From contig JAQTUX010000001.1 of assembly GCA_028707125.1 (NCBI GenBank), positions 616,807 to 680,806 of the forward strand: a DNA stretch of 64,000 nucleotides, written 5' to 3'. The notes under the pieces were generated by a model. That model did no database searches, was not told the origin of the DNA, and worked only from the letters and a program-made list of their open reading frames with translations. Numbering within the stretch: position 1 is the stretch's first letter; the number at the start of each line of letters is the position of its first letter. Of the stretch, positions 33,126 through 39,983 are shown one piece after another. The DNA is from Candidatus Omnitrophota bacterium. GTDB lineage: Bacteria > Omnitrophota > Gorgyraeia > Gygaellales > JAQTUX01. Position numbers and translations under genes: made by a program.

Positions 33126-34025
33126 ATGAAGACCTATTTAGATTGCGTCCCTTGCTTCTTCCGCCAGGCGCTGGAGGGCGCGCGAATCGTTCAGGCATCG
33201 CCAAAACAACAAAAGCAGATTATAGACGCATTTGCCAGGAAGATACCGGAGATTTCGCTTGAAGCCAGCCCTCCCGAAATAGCCGGGTTTGGATACGCCC
33301 TTTTAAAAAGAATAAGCCCCAACGGCGATCCTTATAAACAAATAAAGCAAAGAAGCAATCGTATTGCTTTACGGCTATTAGGTAAATTAAGGAATAAAAT
33401 TGATCATTCCCGGGACCGAATCTTGGCAGCGTTAGAGCTGGCAATTGCCGGCAATATTATAGATTTTGGCGTTAAAAATAATTTAAATGTAAAAGCGGAA
33501 TTGAAGAGGATACTCGCGCAAGAACGTAAGAGCATTCATAGAAAATCCATATTTCATTATTCAGAATTCAGGCGGGCATTAAAAGGGGCGGTAGATATTT
33601 TATATCTGGCTGATAATGCCGGAGAGGTTGTCTTCGACCGGGTTTTAATTGAAGAAATGAAAAAAGAGTATCCGGATAAGAATATTTATTACGCTGTTAA
33701 GGCAAGGCCTATTATAAATGACGCCTTGCTAGAAGACGCAAAGGCCTGCGGAATTGATAAAGAGGCAAGGGTGATCTCTAACGGTACTGAAGCCCCGGGC
33801 ACGATACTTTCCTTATGCTCAAAAGAATTTAAGCGGATTTATAAGAGCGCTGATTTAGTAATCAGCAAGGGCCAGGGAAATTTCGAATCTTTATCACAAG
33901 AAAAAAGGCCTATTTTTTTCTTGTTTATGGTCAAATGCCCGGTGGTGGCAAAGGAAACCGGCTGTAAAATGGGGAATATAGTATTACTCTATAATTTAAA
34001 GAAAAATGGAACCCTTAAAAATTAA
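33126..34025 (+). CDS. DUF89/ARMT1-family protein (COG1578)
   Basis: 299 aa. N-terminal Cys-x-x-Cys (CVPC, about residues 7-10), a helical region, then the conserved metal-binding DNAGEVVFD motif (about residues 161-169), the KARPIINDA segment and a late SKGQGNFE motif (about 250-257). DUF89 proteins are metal-dependent phosphatases that remove damaged phosphometabolites; the exact substrate is unknown. The sequence overlaps the deformylase gene by 20 bases. Confidence 0.8.
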   Translation: MKTYLDCVPCFFRQALEGARIVQASPKQQKQIIDAFARKIPEISLEASPPEIAGFGYALLKRISPNGDPYKQIKQRSNRIALRLLGKLRNKIDHSRDRILAALELAIAGNIIDFGVKNNLNVKAELKRILAQERKSIHRKSIFHYSEFRRALKGAVDILYLADNAGEVVFDRVLIEEMKKEYPDKNIYYAVKARPIINDALLEDAKACGIDKEARVISNGTEAPGTILSLCSKEFKRIYKSADLVISKGQGNFESLSQEKRPIFFLFMVKCPVVAKETGCKMGNIVLLYNLKKNGTLKN

Positions 34026-34506
34026 GAAATACCCCGATAGCGTTTTACGGAACAAATCTCTGGATGTAAAAGAAATTACCGATAAAGAAACCAGGCTTTT
34101 TGAGGAGATGTTCTTTACTATGCGTCATTTTGCCGGTATTGGTTTAGCGGCCCCGCAAATCGGGATTTTAAAAAGATTGATAGTTGTGGATATAGGTGAA
34201 GGCCCGATAAGATTGGCCGACCCGGTAATCTTAAATACAAAAGGATCGGATAAAATGGAGGAGGGATGCCTGAGTATTCCCGGCATAGGTGTTATTATAG
34301 ACAGGCCGAATGAAATTATTGTAAGCGGTTTGAATGAGTCAGGGATGGCAGTTGAATTCAAGGCGCAGGGGCTTTTGGCAAGGGTGCTCCAGCATGAGAT
34401 AGATCACTTAAGCGGAAGATTAATCATAGATTATTTGGGCCTGTTAGAAAAGTTCAAATTAAGGCTGCATACAAGAAGGAGGGGCAGGAAATATGCCGAT
34501 TTATGA
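34006..34506 (+). CDS. def: Peptide deformylase
   Basis: 166 aa. All three motifs of the family are intact: GIGLAAPQIG (about residues 45-54, motif I), EEGCLSIPG with the metal-binding Cys (about 85-93), and QHEIDHLSG with both metal-binding His and catalytic Glu (about 128-136). It removes the N-formyl group from nascent proteins. In this position it is cotranscribed with the DUF89 and FmdB genes. Confidence 0.95.
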   Translation: MEPLKIKKYPDSVLRNKSLDVKEITDKETRLFEEMFFTMRHFAGIGLAAPQIGILKRLIVVDIGEGPIRLADPVILNTKGSDKMEEGCLSIPGIGVIIDRPNEIIVSGLNESGMAVEFKAQGLLARVLQHEIDHLSGRLIIDYLGLLEKFKLRLHTRRRGRKYADL

Positions 34507-34741
34507 ATATAAATGCAGGGATTGCGGTAAAGTGAGCGAGTTTTTGATCGGAGTTACTAATGACGCCGTTGAAATCAGGTGTAGTTTCTGCAACAGCGGT
34601 AATTTAGATAAAATATTTTCCTCGAGTTTCGTGTCTAAAGGCGGCCGCATAATTGGCTCTCAGGGAGGGCAAACCTGCTGCGGCAGGACGGAAAGGTGCG
34701 ATACGCCGCCTTGTTCAGGAGACGGGGTTTGTAAAAGATGA
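34493..34741 (+). CDS. FmdB-type zinc-ribbon protein
   Basis: 82 aa. The N-terminal MPIYEYKCRDCG and second CSFC pair form the FmdB/putative regulatory zinc ribbon; the rest is a Cys/Gly-rich tail with a further CC and three single Cys. Its role is not established; family members are often near formamidase or Fe-S proteins. The sequence overlaps def by 14 bases. Confidence 0.85.
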   Translation: MPIYEYKCRDCGKVSEFLIGVTNDAVEIRCSFCNSGNLDKIFSSSFVSKGGRIIGSQGGQTCCGRTERCDTPPCSGDGVCKR

Positions 34742-34796
34742 AATCAGCCTGATCGCCATTAGCGATGCAATGATCGGGAAGCGGCAAGGGGGGTGA

Positions 34797-35441
34797 ATGT
34801 TGAAACAAATCTCTCAAGAATTAAAAAGACACACTCCTTTTACTATCTTTGGAGCAATAACAGGTATTGTAATAATGCTCATTTTCCAAAGATTTCCATC
34901 AAAGGCAGCCTACAATATTTTTTACATCTTACATCCTATCCACGTGGTTTTAAGCGCGCTTGTTACCTCCGCTATATATAAACTGCATTCTTGTCCTCCC
35001 GGCAGGCATATAAAAGGCAAATGTAACCTCTGGATGTTATTTATAATTGGTTATATAGGCTCTGTAGGCATTGCCACGATCAGCGATTCCATTATTCCCT
35101 ACTTAGGAGAAGTATTGCTTAAAATGCCAAAAAGAGAAATACATTTAGGTTTTATTGAGAAATGGTGGCTGATTAATCCGCTGGCAATATCAGGCATTAT
35201 CATCGCGTATTTTAAGCCGACAACCAAGTTCCCTCACGCAGGGCATGTTTTAATCAGCACCTGGGCATCGCTCTTTCATATCATTATGGCGACAGGCCAA
35301 GAATTAAATTTAGTTTCTTATATCGTCGTACTTTTATTTTTGTTTCTTGCTGTCTGGCTTCCCTGTTGCGTAAGTGATTTTATATTTCCTTTACTTTTTG
35401 TTAAGGAAGCAAAGATGACATTTCAAAAGAAAGGGGGATGA
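34797..35441 (+). CDS. Unknown polytopic membrane protein
   Basis: 214 aa with about six predicted membrane helices. It carries a His-x-x-His pair (LHPIHVV, about residues 45-51) at a helix start, and an extra CC pair near the C-terminus (LPCCVS). A Zn or haem site is conceivable but not demonstrable. AAGGGGGG precedes ATG 34797. I do not recognise the family. Confidence 0.7.
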   Translation: MLKQISQELKRHTPFTIFGAITGIVIMLIFQRFPSKAAYNIFYILHPIHVVLSALVTSAIYKLHSCPPGRHIKGKCNLWMLFIIGYIGSVGIATISDSIIPYLGEVLLKMPKREIHLGFIEKWWLINPLAISGIIIAYFKPTTKFPHAGHVLISTWASLFHIIMATGQELNLVSYIVVLLFLFLAVWLPCCVSDFIFPLLFVKEAKMTFQKKGG

Positions 35442-35444
35442 GAA

Positions 35445-35546
35445 ATGGAAATTAATGTAAATGACAAGAATCTTAAACAAGAGGTATTGGAATCAAATAC
35501 CTCTTTAATTAGAGCGTATTCAGGTGAAGACGATGGCAGATTTTAA
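35445..35546 (+). pseudogene. Possible truncated thioredoxin remnant (33 aa)
   Basis: A 33-residue frame opening MEINVNDKNLKQEVLESN resembles the first strand and helix of thioredoxin (VNDxNFxxEVLxSNxPVLV), and then stops before the CxxC site. A good AGGGGGATGAG ribosome-binding site precedes it. Its stop lies inside the start of the J-domain gene (overlap about 14 bp). Either a degraded thioredoxin gene or an unrelated leader peptide; I favour the remnant, with low certainty. Confidence 0.4.
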
Positions 35547-35850
35547 GCAGATTGATGAAGCGAGGAAATTATTAGGATTAGGGGAATACGCAAGTTTGGA
35601 GGAAATAAAAGACGCTTACCGCGATCTTAGCCTGAAGTATCATCCTGATCGATGTAAAGAGGCGGACAAAAAGCGCTGCGAGGAGGCGTTCAAAAAGATA
35701 AACCATGCGATGGATATTATCGGCAGCTACTGCGCAAATTACCGCTATTCTTTTAATGAGAAAGAGGTCAGGAAAAACAGCATGTCGAAAGAGGAATATG
35801 AACACCTTAAGAGGTTTTTCGACGGCCTGTTTGGAGATCTGGATTTATGA
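35533..35850 (+). CDS. J-domain (DnaJ-like) protein
   Basis: 105 aa. The N-terminal 60 residues form a J domain with the HPD tripeptide (YHPDRC, about residues 37-42), which stimulates Hsp70 ATPase. The C-terminal half is charged, with no zinc-finger or substrate-binding domains, so it is a J-only co-chaperone. ATG 35533 (AGGTGA 5 nt upstream) is preferred to an in-frame GTG at 35524. The sequence overlaps the next gene by 4 bases. Confidence 0.85.
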   Translation: MADFKQIDEARKLLGLGEYASLEEIKDAYRDLSLKYHPDRCKEADKKRCEEAFKKINHAMDIIGSYCANYRYSFNEKEVRKNSMSKEEYEHLKRFFDGLFGDLDL

Positions 35851-36467
35851 CTCATGTTTTCGATAGATATTATAAGAAATATGATGCCTGGTATGACAGG
35901 CATAGATTCGCGTTTTTATCGGAACTGGAGGCCATAAAAAAGGTGCTGCCGCGAGATGGAAAAGGGCTGGAAATTGGCGTAGGCACAGGCAGGTTTGCCG
36001 CTGCTTTAGGCATTACAACGGGGATAGACCCTTCGCGTAATATGCTTGAGATCGCTCAGGAGAGAGGCGTGAATGTCCGTTTTGGTTTCGGTGAAGACGT
36101 CCCTTTTTTAAACGATACCTTTGATCGCGTGGCGATTATTATTACTTTATGTTTTGTAAAAGACCCTCAAAAAGTTCTTAAAGAAGCCAAAAGGGTCTTG
36201 AAAAAAAGCGGCAGGATTATTATCGGCATCATAGATAAGGATAGTTTCTTAGGTAAATTCTATCAGAGAAAGAAAAGTATTTTTTATAAGCGGGCAAGGT
36301 TTTTCAGCGTTAAAGAGGCCGCGCGGTTGCTCAAAGAGGCAGGGTTTATTAATCTCTCTTATTATCAGACATTATTCAGGACTCCGGATAAGGTGGATTC
36401 AATTGAGAAACCCAAAAGAGGTTTTGGTAAGGGCGGTTTTGTGGCGATATCGGGAGAAAAGAGATGA
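35847..36467 (+). CDS. SAM-dependent methyltransferase
   Basis: 206 aa class I methyltransferase: motif I GLEIGVGTGRFAAALG (about residues 38-53), the acidic IDPSRNML loop and the VLKKSGRIIIGI strand. It may act on a protein or small molecule. ATG 35847 overlaps the stop of the J-domain gene (ATGA), suggesting a functional pair. Confidence 0.82.
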   Translation: MTHVFDRYYKKYDAWYDRHRFAFLSELEAIKKVLPRDGKGLEIGVGTGRFAAALGITTGIDPSRNMLEIAQERGVNVRFGFGEDVPFLNDTFDRVAIIITLCFVKDPQKVLKEAKRVLKKSGRIIIGIIDKDSFLGKFYQRKKSIFYKRARFFSVKEAARLLKEAGFINLSYYQTLFRTPDKVDSIEKPKRGFGKGGFVAISGEKR

Positions 36468-36491
36468 GAGGTACTAACAGGTTTAACTCAA

Positions 36492-37202
36492 ATGCAAATA
36501 AAAGTTATTTTTGATAAGAATGTTTCAAGCAGTGACATTTGCGCGGGTTGGGGCCTTTCGTTCTTGATAGACAACAGGGTCCTTTTTGACACCGGGCCCA
36601 GGGAAAGCTGTTTTCTCAGTAATATAGAGGCTTTGGGGGTAGATATTGATGAGTTAGAGGCAGTAGTAATATCCCATGAACACTGGGACCATGAGGGCGG
36701 ATTGCCGGCAGTGCTGAAACGTAACAATAGGCTTAAGGTTTATGCCTGCCCCGGCTTTAGCAGGGAGTTCAAGCGAAGAGTAAGATCTTACGGAGCAGAA
36801 TTAGTCGAAGCGGACAAGGTTGTTTCGATATGTAAAGATGTATGGAGCACAGGGGAGTTGCCCGGATTATATATCTTTCGCTATCTGCCCGAACAGTCGT
36901 TGGTCTTGAAAACGCAAAAGGGCCTGACTATAATGACCGGCTGCGCGCATCCGGGGATCGTAAAGATCATAGAGTATGTTAAACAAAATATTCCGGGGAA
37001 TATCCATCTTGTATTGGGTGGTTATCATTTGATGGATAGGCCTAAAATGGTGATCGCGAGCATAGTGAGGAAGTTCAAGCGGCTGGGTGTTGAAAGGGCA
37101 GCGCCCTCTCATTGCTCCGGACAGAATGCCATAATGTTGTTTCGTAGAGAATACGGCAGTAATTTTTCCGAGGTAAAAGTAGGGGGGATTATAGAGATAT
37201 AA
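36492..37202 (+). CDS. Metallo-beta-lactamase-fold hydrolase (COG1237-like)
   Basis: 236 aa. Metal-binding HEHWDHEGG (HxHxDH, about residues 57-65) and later GCAHPG and APSHCSG segments that supply further metal ligands. This arrangement is that of the COG1237 group related to dihydropterin-ribofuranosyl-aminobenzene phosphate synthases. Substrate unknown. It ends the run before the Thi4 genes. Confidence 0.82.
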   Translation: MQIKVIFDKNVSSSDICAGWGLSFLIDNRVLFDTGPRESCFLSNIEALGVDIDELEAVVISHEHWDHEGGLPAVLKRNNRLKVYACPGFSREFKRRVRSYGAELVEADKVVSICKDVWSTGELPGLYIFRYLPEQSLVLKTQKGLTIMTGCAHPGIVKIIEYVKQNIPGNIHLVLGGYHLMDRPKMVIASIVRKFKRLGVERAAPSHCSGQNAIMLFRREYGSNFSEVKVGGIIEI

Positions 37203-37210
37203 CTATAATA

Positions 37211-37239
37211 TTGACATAGCGCGCGCCGCGTGTTTTAAT
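37211..37239 (+). promoter_or_regulatory. Promoter of the first Thi4 gene
   Basis: TTGACA (37211-37216), 17 bp, TTTAAT (37234-37239). The layout is the same as the promoter at 38074. Confidence 0.65.
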
Positions 37240-37240
37240 A

Positions 37241-37275
37241 AATAAACCTCTATGGCTGCATAGGGGTAGTTTATT
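37241..37275 (+). promoter_or_regulatory. Hairpin in the first Thi4 leader
   Basis: AATAAAC (37241-37247) pairs with GTTTATT (37269-37275), continued inward by CTCTAT with ATAGGGG-type pairs around the loop GGCTGC and a 3-nt bulge. The stem ends one base before AAAGGAGG (37276-37283), so it could control access to the ribosome-binding site. It does not fit the TPP consensus. Confidence 0.45.
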
Positions 37276-37286
37276 AAAGGAGGCAT

Positions 37287-38060
37287 ATGAAGTTAGACGA
37301 CATTAAGATATCGCGGGCGATCATAGAAGCGTATTTTGAGAAACTGAAGGCGGCCTTAGAGGTGGATGTGGCAGTTGTGGGGGCCGGGCCCGCGGGCCTG
37401 ACCTGCGCTTATTATCTGGCCAAGGCCGGAAAGAAGGCGGCTATCTTTGAAAGAAAGCTGTCTGTCGGCGGCGGGATGTGGGGCGGCGGCATAATGTTCA
37501 ATGAGATCGTGGTGCAGAAGGATGCCAGGGCGGTCCTTGATGAGTTCGGCGTAAGGACGAAGGCCAACAGGGATGGTTATTATCTGGCGGATTCCATTGA
37601 GTGCGTTTCTACCTTATGTTCAAAGGCGGTAAAGGCAGGGGCGAAGATATTTAACCTTATCAGCGCCGAAGACGTAATGGTCAGGCAGAAGCGCGTACGC
37701 GGCCTGGTCCTGAATTGGACAGCGGTTGAGATGGCCCATCTTCATGTTGACCCGATCACTATGGCGGCTAAATTTGTGGTAGACGCCACGGGCCACGCCG
37801 CCGAGGTGGCGCGTATCGTGGAGAGAAAATCCGGCATACGGCTGAATACGAAGACAGGAAAGATCATGGGCGAACAGTCAATGTGGGCGGATAAGGCGGA
37901 AGAAACCATTGTAAAGAATTCAAAAGAGGTCTGCCCGGGCCTCTATGTGTGCGGTATGTGCGCCAATGCCGTATTCGGAGCGCCCAGAATGGGGCCTATC
38001 TTCGGGGGCATGCTTTTGTCGGGCAGGAAGGTCGCCCGGGACCTGCTGAAAAGATTGTAA
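37287..38060 (+). CDS. thi4: Thiazole synthase Thi4, His-type (sulfide-dependent)
   Basis: 257 aa. Makes the thiazole phosphate of thiamin from NAD, glycine and sulfur. Rossmann GAGPAGL (residues 32-38), FAD-site [15 protein letters not shown] (about 55-69) and the C-terminal [16 protein letters not shown] loop are intact. At the sulfur-donor position before Val-Asp-Pro there is His153, as in archaeal Thi4, so sulfide should be used catalytically rather than the protein's own Cys as in yeast. AAAGGAGG precedes ATG 37287. A second, divergent copy follows after a TPP riboswitch. Confidence 0.9.
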   Translation: MKLDDIKISRAIIEAYFEKLKAALEVDVAVVGAGPAGLTCAYYLAKAGKKAAIFERKLSVGGGMWGGGIMFNEIVVQKDARAVLDEFGVRTKANRDGYYLADSIECVSTLCSKAVKAGAKIFNLISAEDVMVRQKRVRGLVLNWTAVEMAHLHVDPITMAAKFVVDATGHAAEVARIVERKSGIRLNTKTGKIMGEQSMWADKAEETIVKNSKEVCPGLYVCGMCANAVFGAPRMGPIFGGMLLSGRKVARDLLKRL

Positions 38061-38073
38061 CGCGCGTTTTGTA

Positions 38074-38102
38074 TTGACAGAACGCGGTGATCGTGGTTTA
38101 AT
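38074..38102 (+). promoter_or_regulatory. Promoter of the riboswitch-controlled Thi4 gene
   Basis: TTGACA (38074-38079), 17 bp, TTTAAT (38097-38102), followed after 16 bp by the TPP aptamer. Confidence 0.7.
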
Positions 38103-38118
38103 GTGAACGGATTTAAAA

Positions 38119-38206
38119 ACGGGGAGGCCGTAATGCGGCCTGAGAGTTCTGCAGAGTGAGCAGATTACCCGAAGAACCTGATCTGGATAATGCCAGCGTA
38201 GGGAAG
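38119..38206 (+). ncRNA. TPP riboswitch (THI element)
   Basis: Canonical core: GGGGAGGCC, the CTGAGA of P2/J3-2, the P3 arm (CTGC...GCAG), ACCC, GAACCTGATCTGGATAATGCCAGC and the GTAGGGAA 3' strand (38200-38206). It should turn off the next gene at high TPP through the terminator at 38221. Confidence 0.97.
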
Positions 38207-38220
38207 GAAGAAGAAATGTG

Positions 38221-38250
38221 ACCCTTATGCATCCGGCATAAGGGTTTTTT
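38221..38250 (+). terminator. Riboswitch expression-platform terminator
   Basis: ACCCTTATGC (38221-38230) pairs with GCATAAGGGT (38236-38245), loop ATCCG, followed by a T-run to 38250. It lies 14 nt after the aptamer, as expected for transcriptional attenuation. Confidence 0.93.
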
Positions 38251-38269
38251 ATTAACAAAGGAGGGCGGG

Positions 38270-39091
38270 ATGTTTGAGAAGGTGACCGAAGCGCAGATCA
38301 GCAGGGCCATCGTGGGAGAGTTCAACAAGTGGTTTCAGGATTACATCGTTTCGGATGTGGTTATCGTGGGAGCGGGGCCCAGCGGCCTTGTGGCGGCGAG
38401 AGGCCTGGCGTCATCCGGGTTTAAGACGCTGATAATTGAAAGCAACAATTACATAGGAGGGGGGTTCTGGGTCGGAGGATACTTTATGAATACCCTGACA
38501 TTCAGAAAACCGGCAGATGAGATCTTGGATGAGTTGAAGATACCCTATAAAGAAGTTGAAGCAGGGTTATTCATATCTGACGGGCCAAATGCCTGCTCCA
38601 AACTGATCTCCGCGGCCTGCGATGCCGGGGCAAAGATCCTTAACCTGACCAAATTTGACGACGTGGTTTACAGGAATAAGCGCGTGGAAGGCGTGGTGAT
38701 CAATTGGGCGGCGGTCGCGGCCCTGCCGCGGCAGATCACCTGCGTTGACCCTATAGCCCTTGAGTCAAAGCTGGTCATTGACGCCACAGGCCACGATGCC
38801 TGGGTAGCAAAGAGTTTGGAGAGAAGGGGGATGCTGAAACTGCGGGATTTCGGGCCGATGGATGTCGCCACTTCTGAAGATTTAGTGGTAGAGAAAACAG
38901 GCCAGATACATCCGGGCCTGATCGTCTGCGGTATGGCAGCAGCTACTGTTTATGGGCTGCCTCGCATGGGCCCGACCTTCGCGGGCATGCTCTTTTCCGG
39001 AAAGAAGGCAGCTCAGGAGGCAGCAAAAATTCTTACCGGCAAAGAAAATAAAGTGTATTCCAACTCAAGAGAGGAAGCGGCAGTAGCTTAA
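38270..39091 (+). CDS. Thi4-family protein, Cys-type paralogue
   Basis: 273 aa, paralogue of the preceding gene. The GAGPSGL loop (residues 34-40) and GLPRMGPTFAGMLFSG are intact. The flavin/NAD-site loop is altered (GGGFWVGGYFM instead of [11 protein letters not shown]). At the sulfur-donor position before Val-Asp-Pro it has Cys158, the equivalent of yeast Thi4 Cys205, which gives up its own sulfur. It may therefore act once per molecule, or catalyse a related step. It carries a 15-residue C-terminal extension. Expression is controlled by the TPP riboswitch. AAAGGAGG precedes ATG 38270. Confidence 0.82.
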   Translation: MFEKVTEAQISRAIVGEFNKWFQDYIVSDVVIVGAGPSGLVAARGLASSGFKTLIIESNNYIGGGFWVGGYFMNTLTFRKPADEILDELKIPYKEVEAGLFISDGPNACSKLISAACDAGAKILNLTKFDDVVYRNKRVEGVVINWAAVAALPRQITCVDPIALESKLVIDATGHDAWVAKSLERRGMLKLRDFGPMDVATSEDLVVEKTGQIHPGLIVCGMAAATVYGLPRMGPTFAGMLFSGKKAAQEAAKILTGKENKVYSNSREEAAVA

Positions 39092-39115
39092 GCGCTTATA
39101 GTGTCAGGTAAGATG

Positions 39116-39150
39116 GGGCGCATCCTTCAAGGGTGCGCCCTTGATTTTTT
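39116..39150 (+). terminator. Intrinsic terminator after the Thi4 pair
   Basis: GGGCGCATCC (39116-39125) pairs with GGGTGCGCCC (39131-39140) with one wobble, loop TTCAA, followed by TTGATTTTTT. Confidence 0.88.
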
Positions 39151-39160
39151 CAAAAAATAC

Positions 39161-39188
39161 TTGACAGAGCCCTTTTCTTATGTATACT
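39161..39188 (+). promoter_or_regulatory. Promoter of the Rrf2 gene
   Basis: TTGACA (39161-39166), 16 bp, TATACT (39183-39188). Confidence 0.8.
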
Positions 39189-39194
39189 TATATT

Positions 39195-39211
39195 ATCAAC
39201 TAAGTAGTGTA
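39195..39211 (+). promoter_or_regulatory. Candidate Rrf2 operator at its own gene
   Basis: ATCAACTAAGTAGTGTA covers the expected transcription start and contains the palindromic core ACTA-AG-TAGT. The reverse complement of 39707-39723 matches it at 13 of 17 positions. Confidence 0.5.
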
Positions 39212-39229
39212 TTGAAGGAGTGATTTATT

Positions 39230-39661
39230 ATGAGGTTGTCTGCTAAAGCTGATTACGCCTGCAGGGCGGTGGTAGAGCTGGCGCTGCGTTATAACGGGGA
39301 TGCGCCTGTCCGGTTAAGCGTAATTTCACAGAGCCAGAGGATCCCCAGGAATTTTCTCACGCAGCTGCTCATACGCCTGAAAAATGCCGGTATCGTGAAC
39401 AGCGCGAGAGGCATATCAGGAGGGTATTCTTTGGCAAGGCATCCATCCCTGATAACCCTTTTGGATGTCCTTAAGGCAATTGACAGCAGCATAGTTGATC
39501 GCCCTAAGCCGGGGAAGCCGTCGGCGAGGATCGACTCGCGCAAGATCATCTCGGATATAATGGATGAGATAAGCGCCGGAGCGGTAAAGCGCTTACAGGG
39601 GATAACGCTTGAGGCCGTGGCCGCTAAACTTAAGAACGAGCAGCCGACCTACTATATTTAA
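39230..39661 (+). CDS. Rrf2-family transcription regulator
   Basis: 143 aa winged-helix regulator. Residues 1-85 form the DNA-binding domain (MRLSAKADYACRAV start; recognition region around 45-65; GGYSLA wing). The Cys cluster that binds Fe-S in IscR is absent: the only Cys is residue 11. It is therefore closer to CymR-type sulfur regulators than to IscR. Its position before a cysH-like gene and an operator-like repeat in both promoters suggest control of sulfur assimilation. Confidence 0.85.
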   Translation: MRLSAKADYACRAVVELALRYNGDAPVRLSVISQSQRIPRNFLTQLLIRLKNAGIVNSARGISGGYSLARHPSLITLLDVLKAIDSSIVDRPKPGKPSARIDSRKIISDIMDEISAGAVKRLQGITLEAVAAKLKNEQPTYYI

Positions 39662-39672
39662 GGTAAGTGAGA

Positions 39673-39690
39673 GTCAGCCATTAAGCTGAC
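39673..39690. repeat. Short inverted repeat after the Rrf2 gene
   Basis: GTCAGC (39673-39678) and GCTGAC (39685-39690) with loop CATTAA, followed by ATTATTTTG. It could be a weak terminator. Confidence 0.35.
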
Positions 39691-39706
39691 ATTATTTTGT
39701 CATATA

Positions 39707-39723
39707 AACATTACTAACTTGAT
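39707..39723 (-). promoter_or_regulatory. Candidate Rrf2 operator upstream of the sulfur operon
   Basis: The reverse strand reads ATCAAGTTAGTAATGTT, the near match of the Rrf2 autoregulatory site. It lies 25 bp before the DUF2061 gene. Confidence 0.45.
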
Positions 39724-39747
39724 TATGATTATAAGGTAAATGACGGC

Positions 39748-39969
39748 ATGGAAGATCATAAGCGTAGTATCGCTAAAGCAGTAAGTTGGCGGTTATTGGG
39801 GTTTTGTTTTACCGCTCTTATCGTCTATATCGTAAGCAGGGACATGAAAAAGACCCTTATAATCGCCGGCAGCGCAGACGCGGTCAAGATAATCTTATAT
39901 TATTTTCATGAGAGGTTATGGAACAAGGTTAACTTTGGCAGGCAAAAGCCGCCGGAATATCAGATCTAA
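39748..39969 (+). CDS. DUF2061 membrane protein
   Basis: 73 aa with two membrane helices (about residues 15-30 and 36-53) and the conserved KAVSWRLLG and HERLWNKV ends. DUF2061 proteins are of unknown function but are often encoded next to sulfate-reduction genes, as here. It is the first gene of the sulfur/siroheme operon, 14 bp before the cysH-like gene. Confidence 0.85.
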   Translation: MEDHKRSIAKAVSWRLLGFCFTALIVYIVSRDMKKTLIIAGSADAVKIILYYFHERLWNKVNFGRQKPPEYQI

Positions 39970-39983
39970 ACAAAGGAGGAGAA

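Noticed and set aside
37241-37275. Reading the leader hairpin of the first Thi4 as a terminator or TPP riboswitch
   Set aside because: It is followed by a ribosome-binding site rather than a T-run, and the aptamer core sequences are absent.
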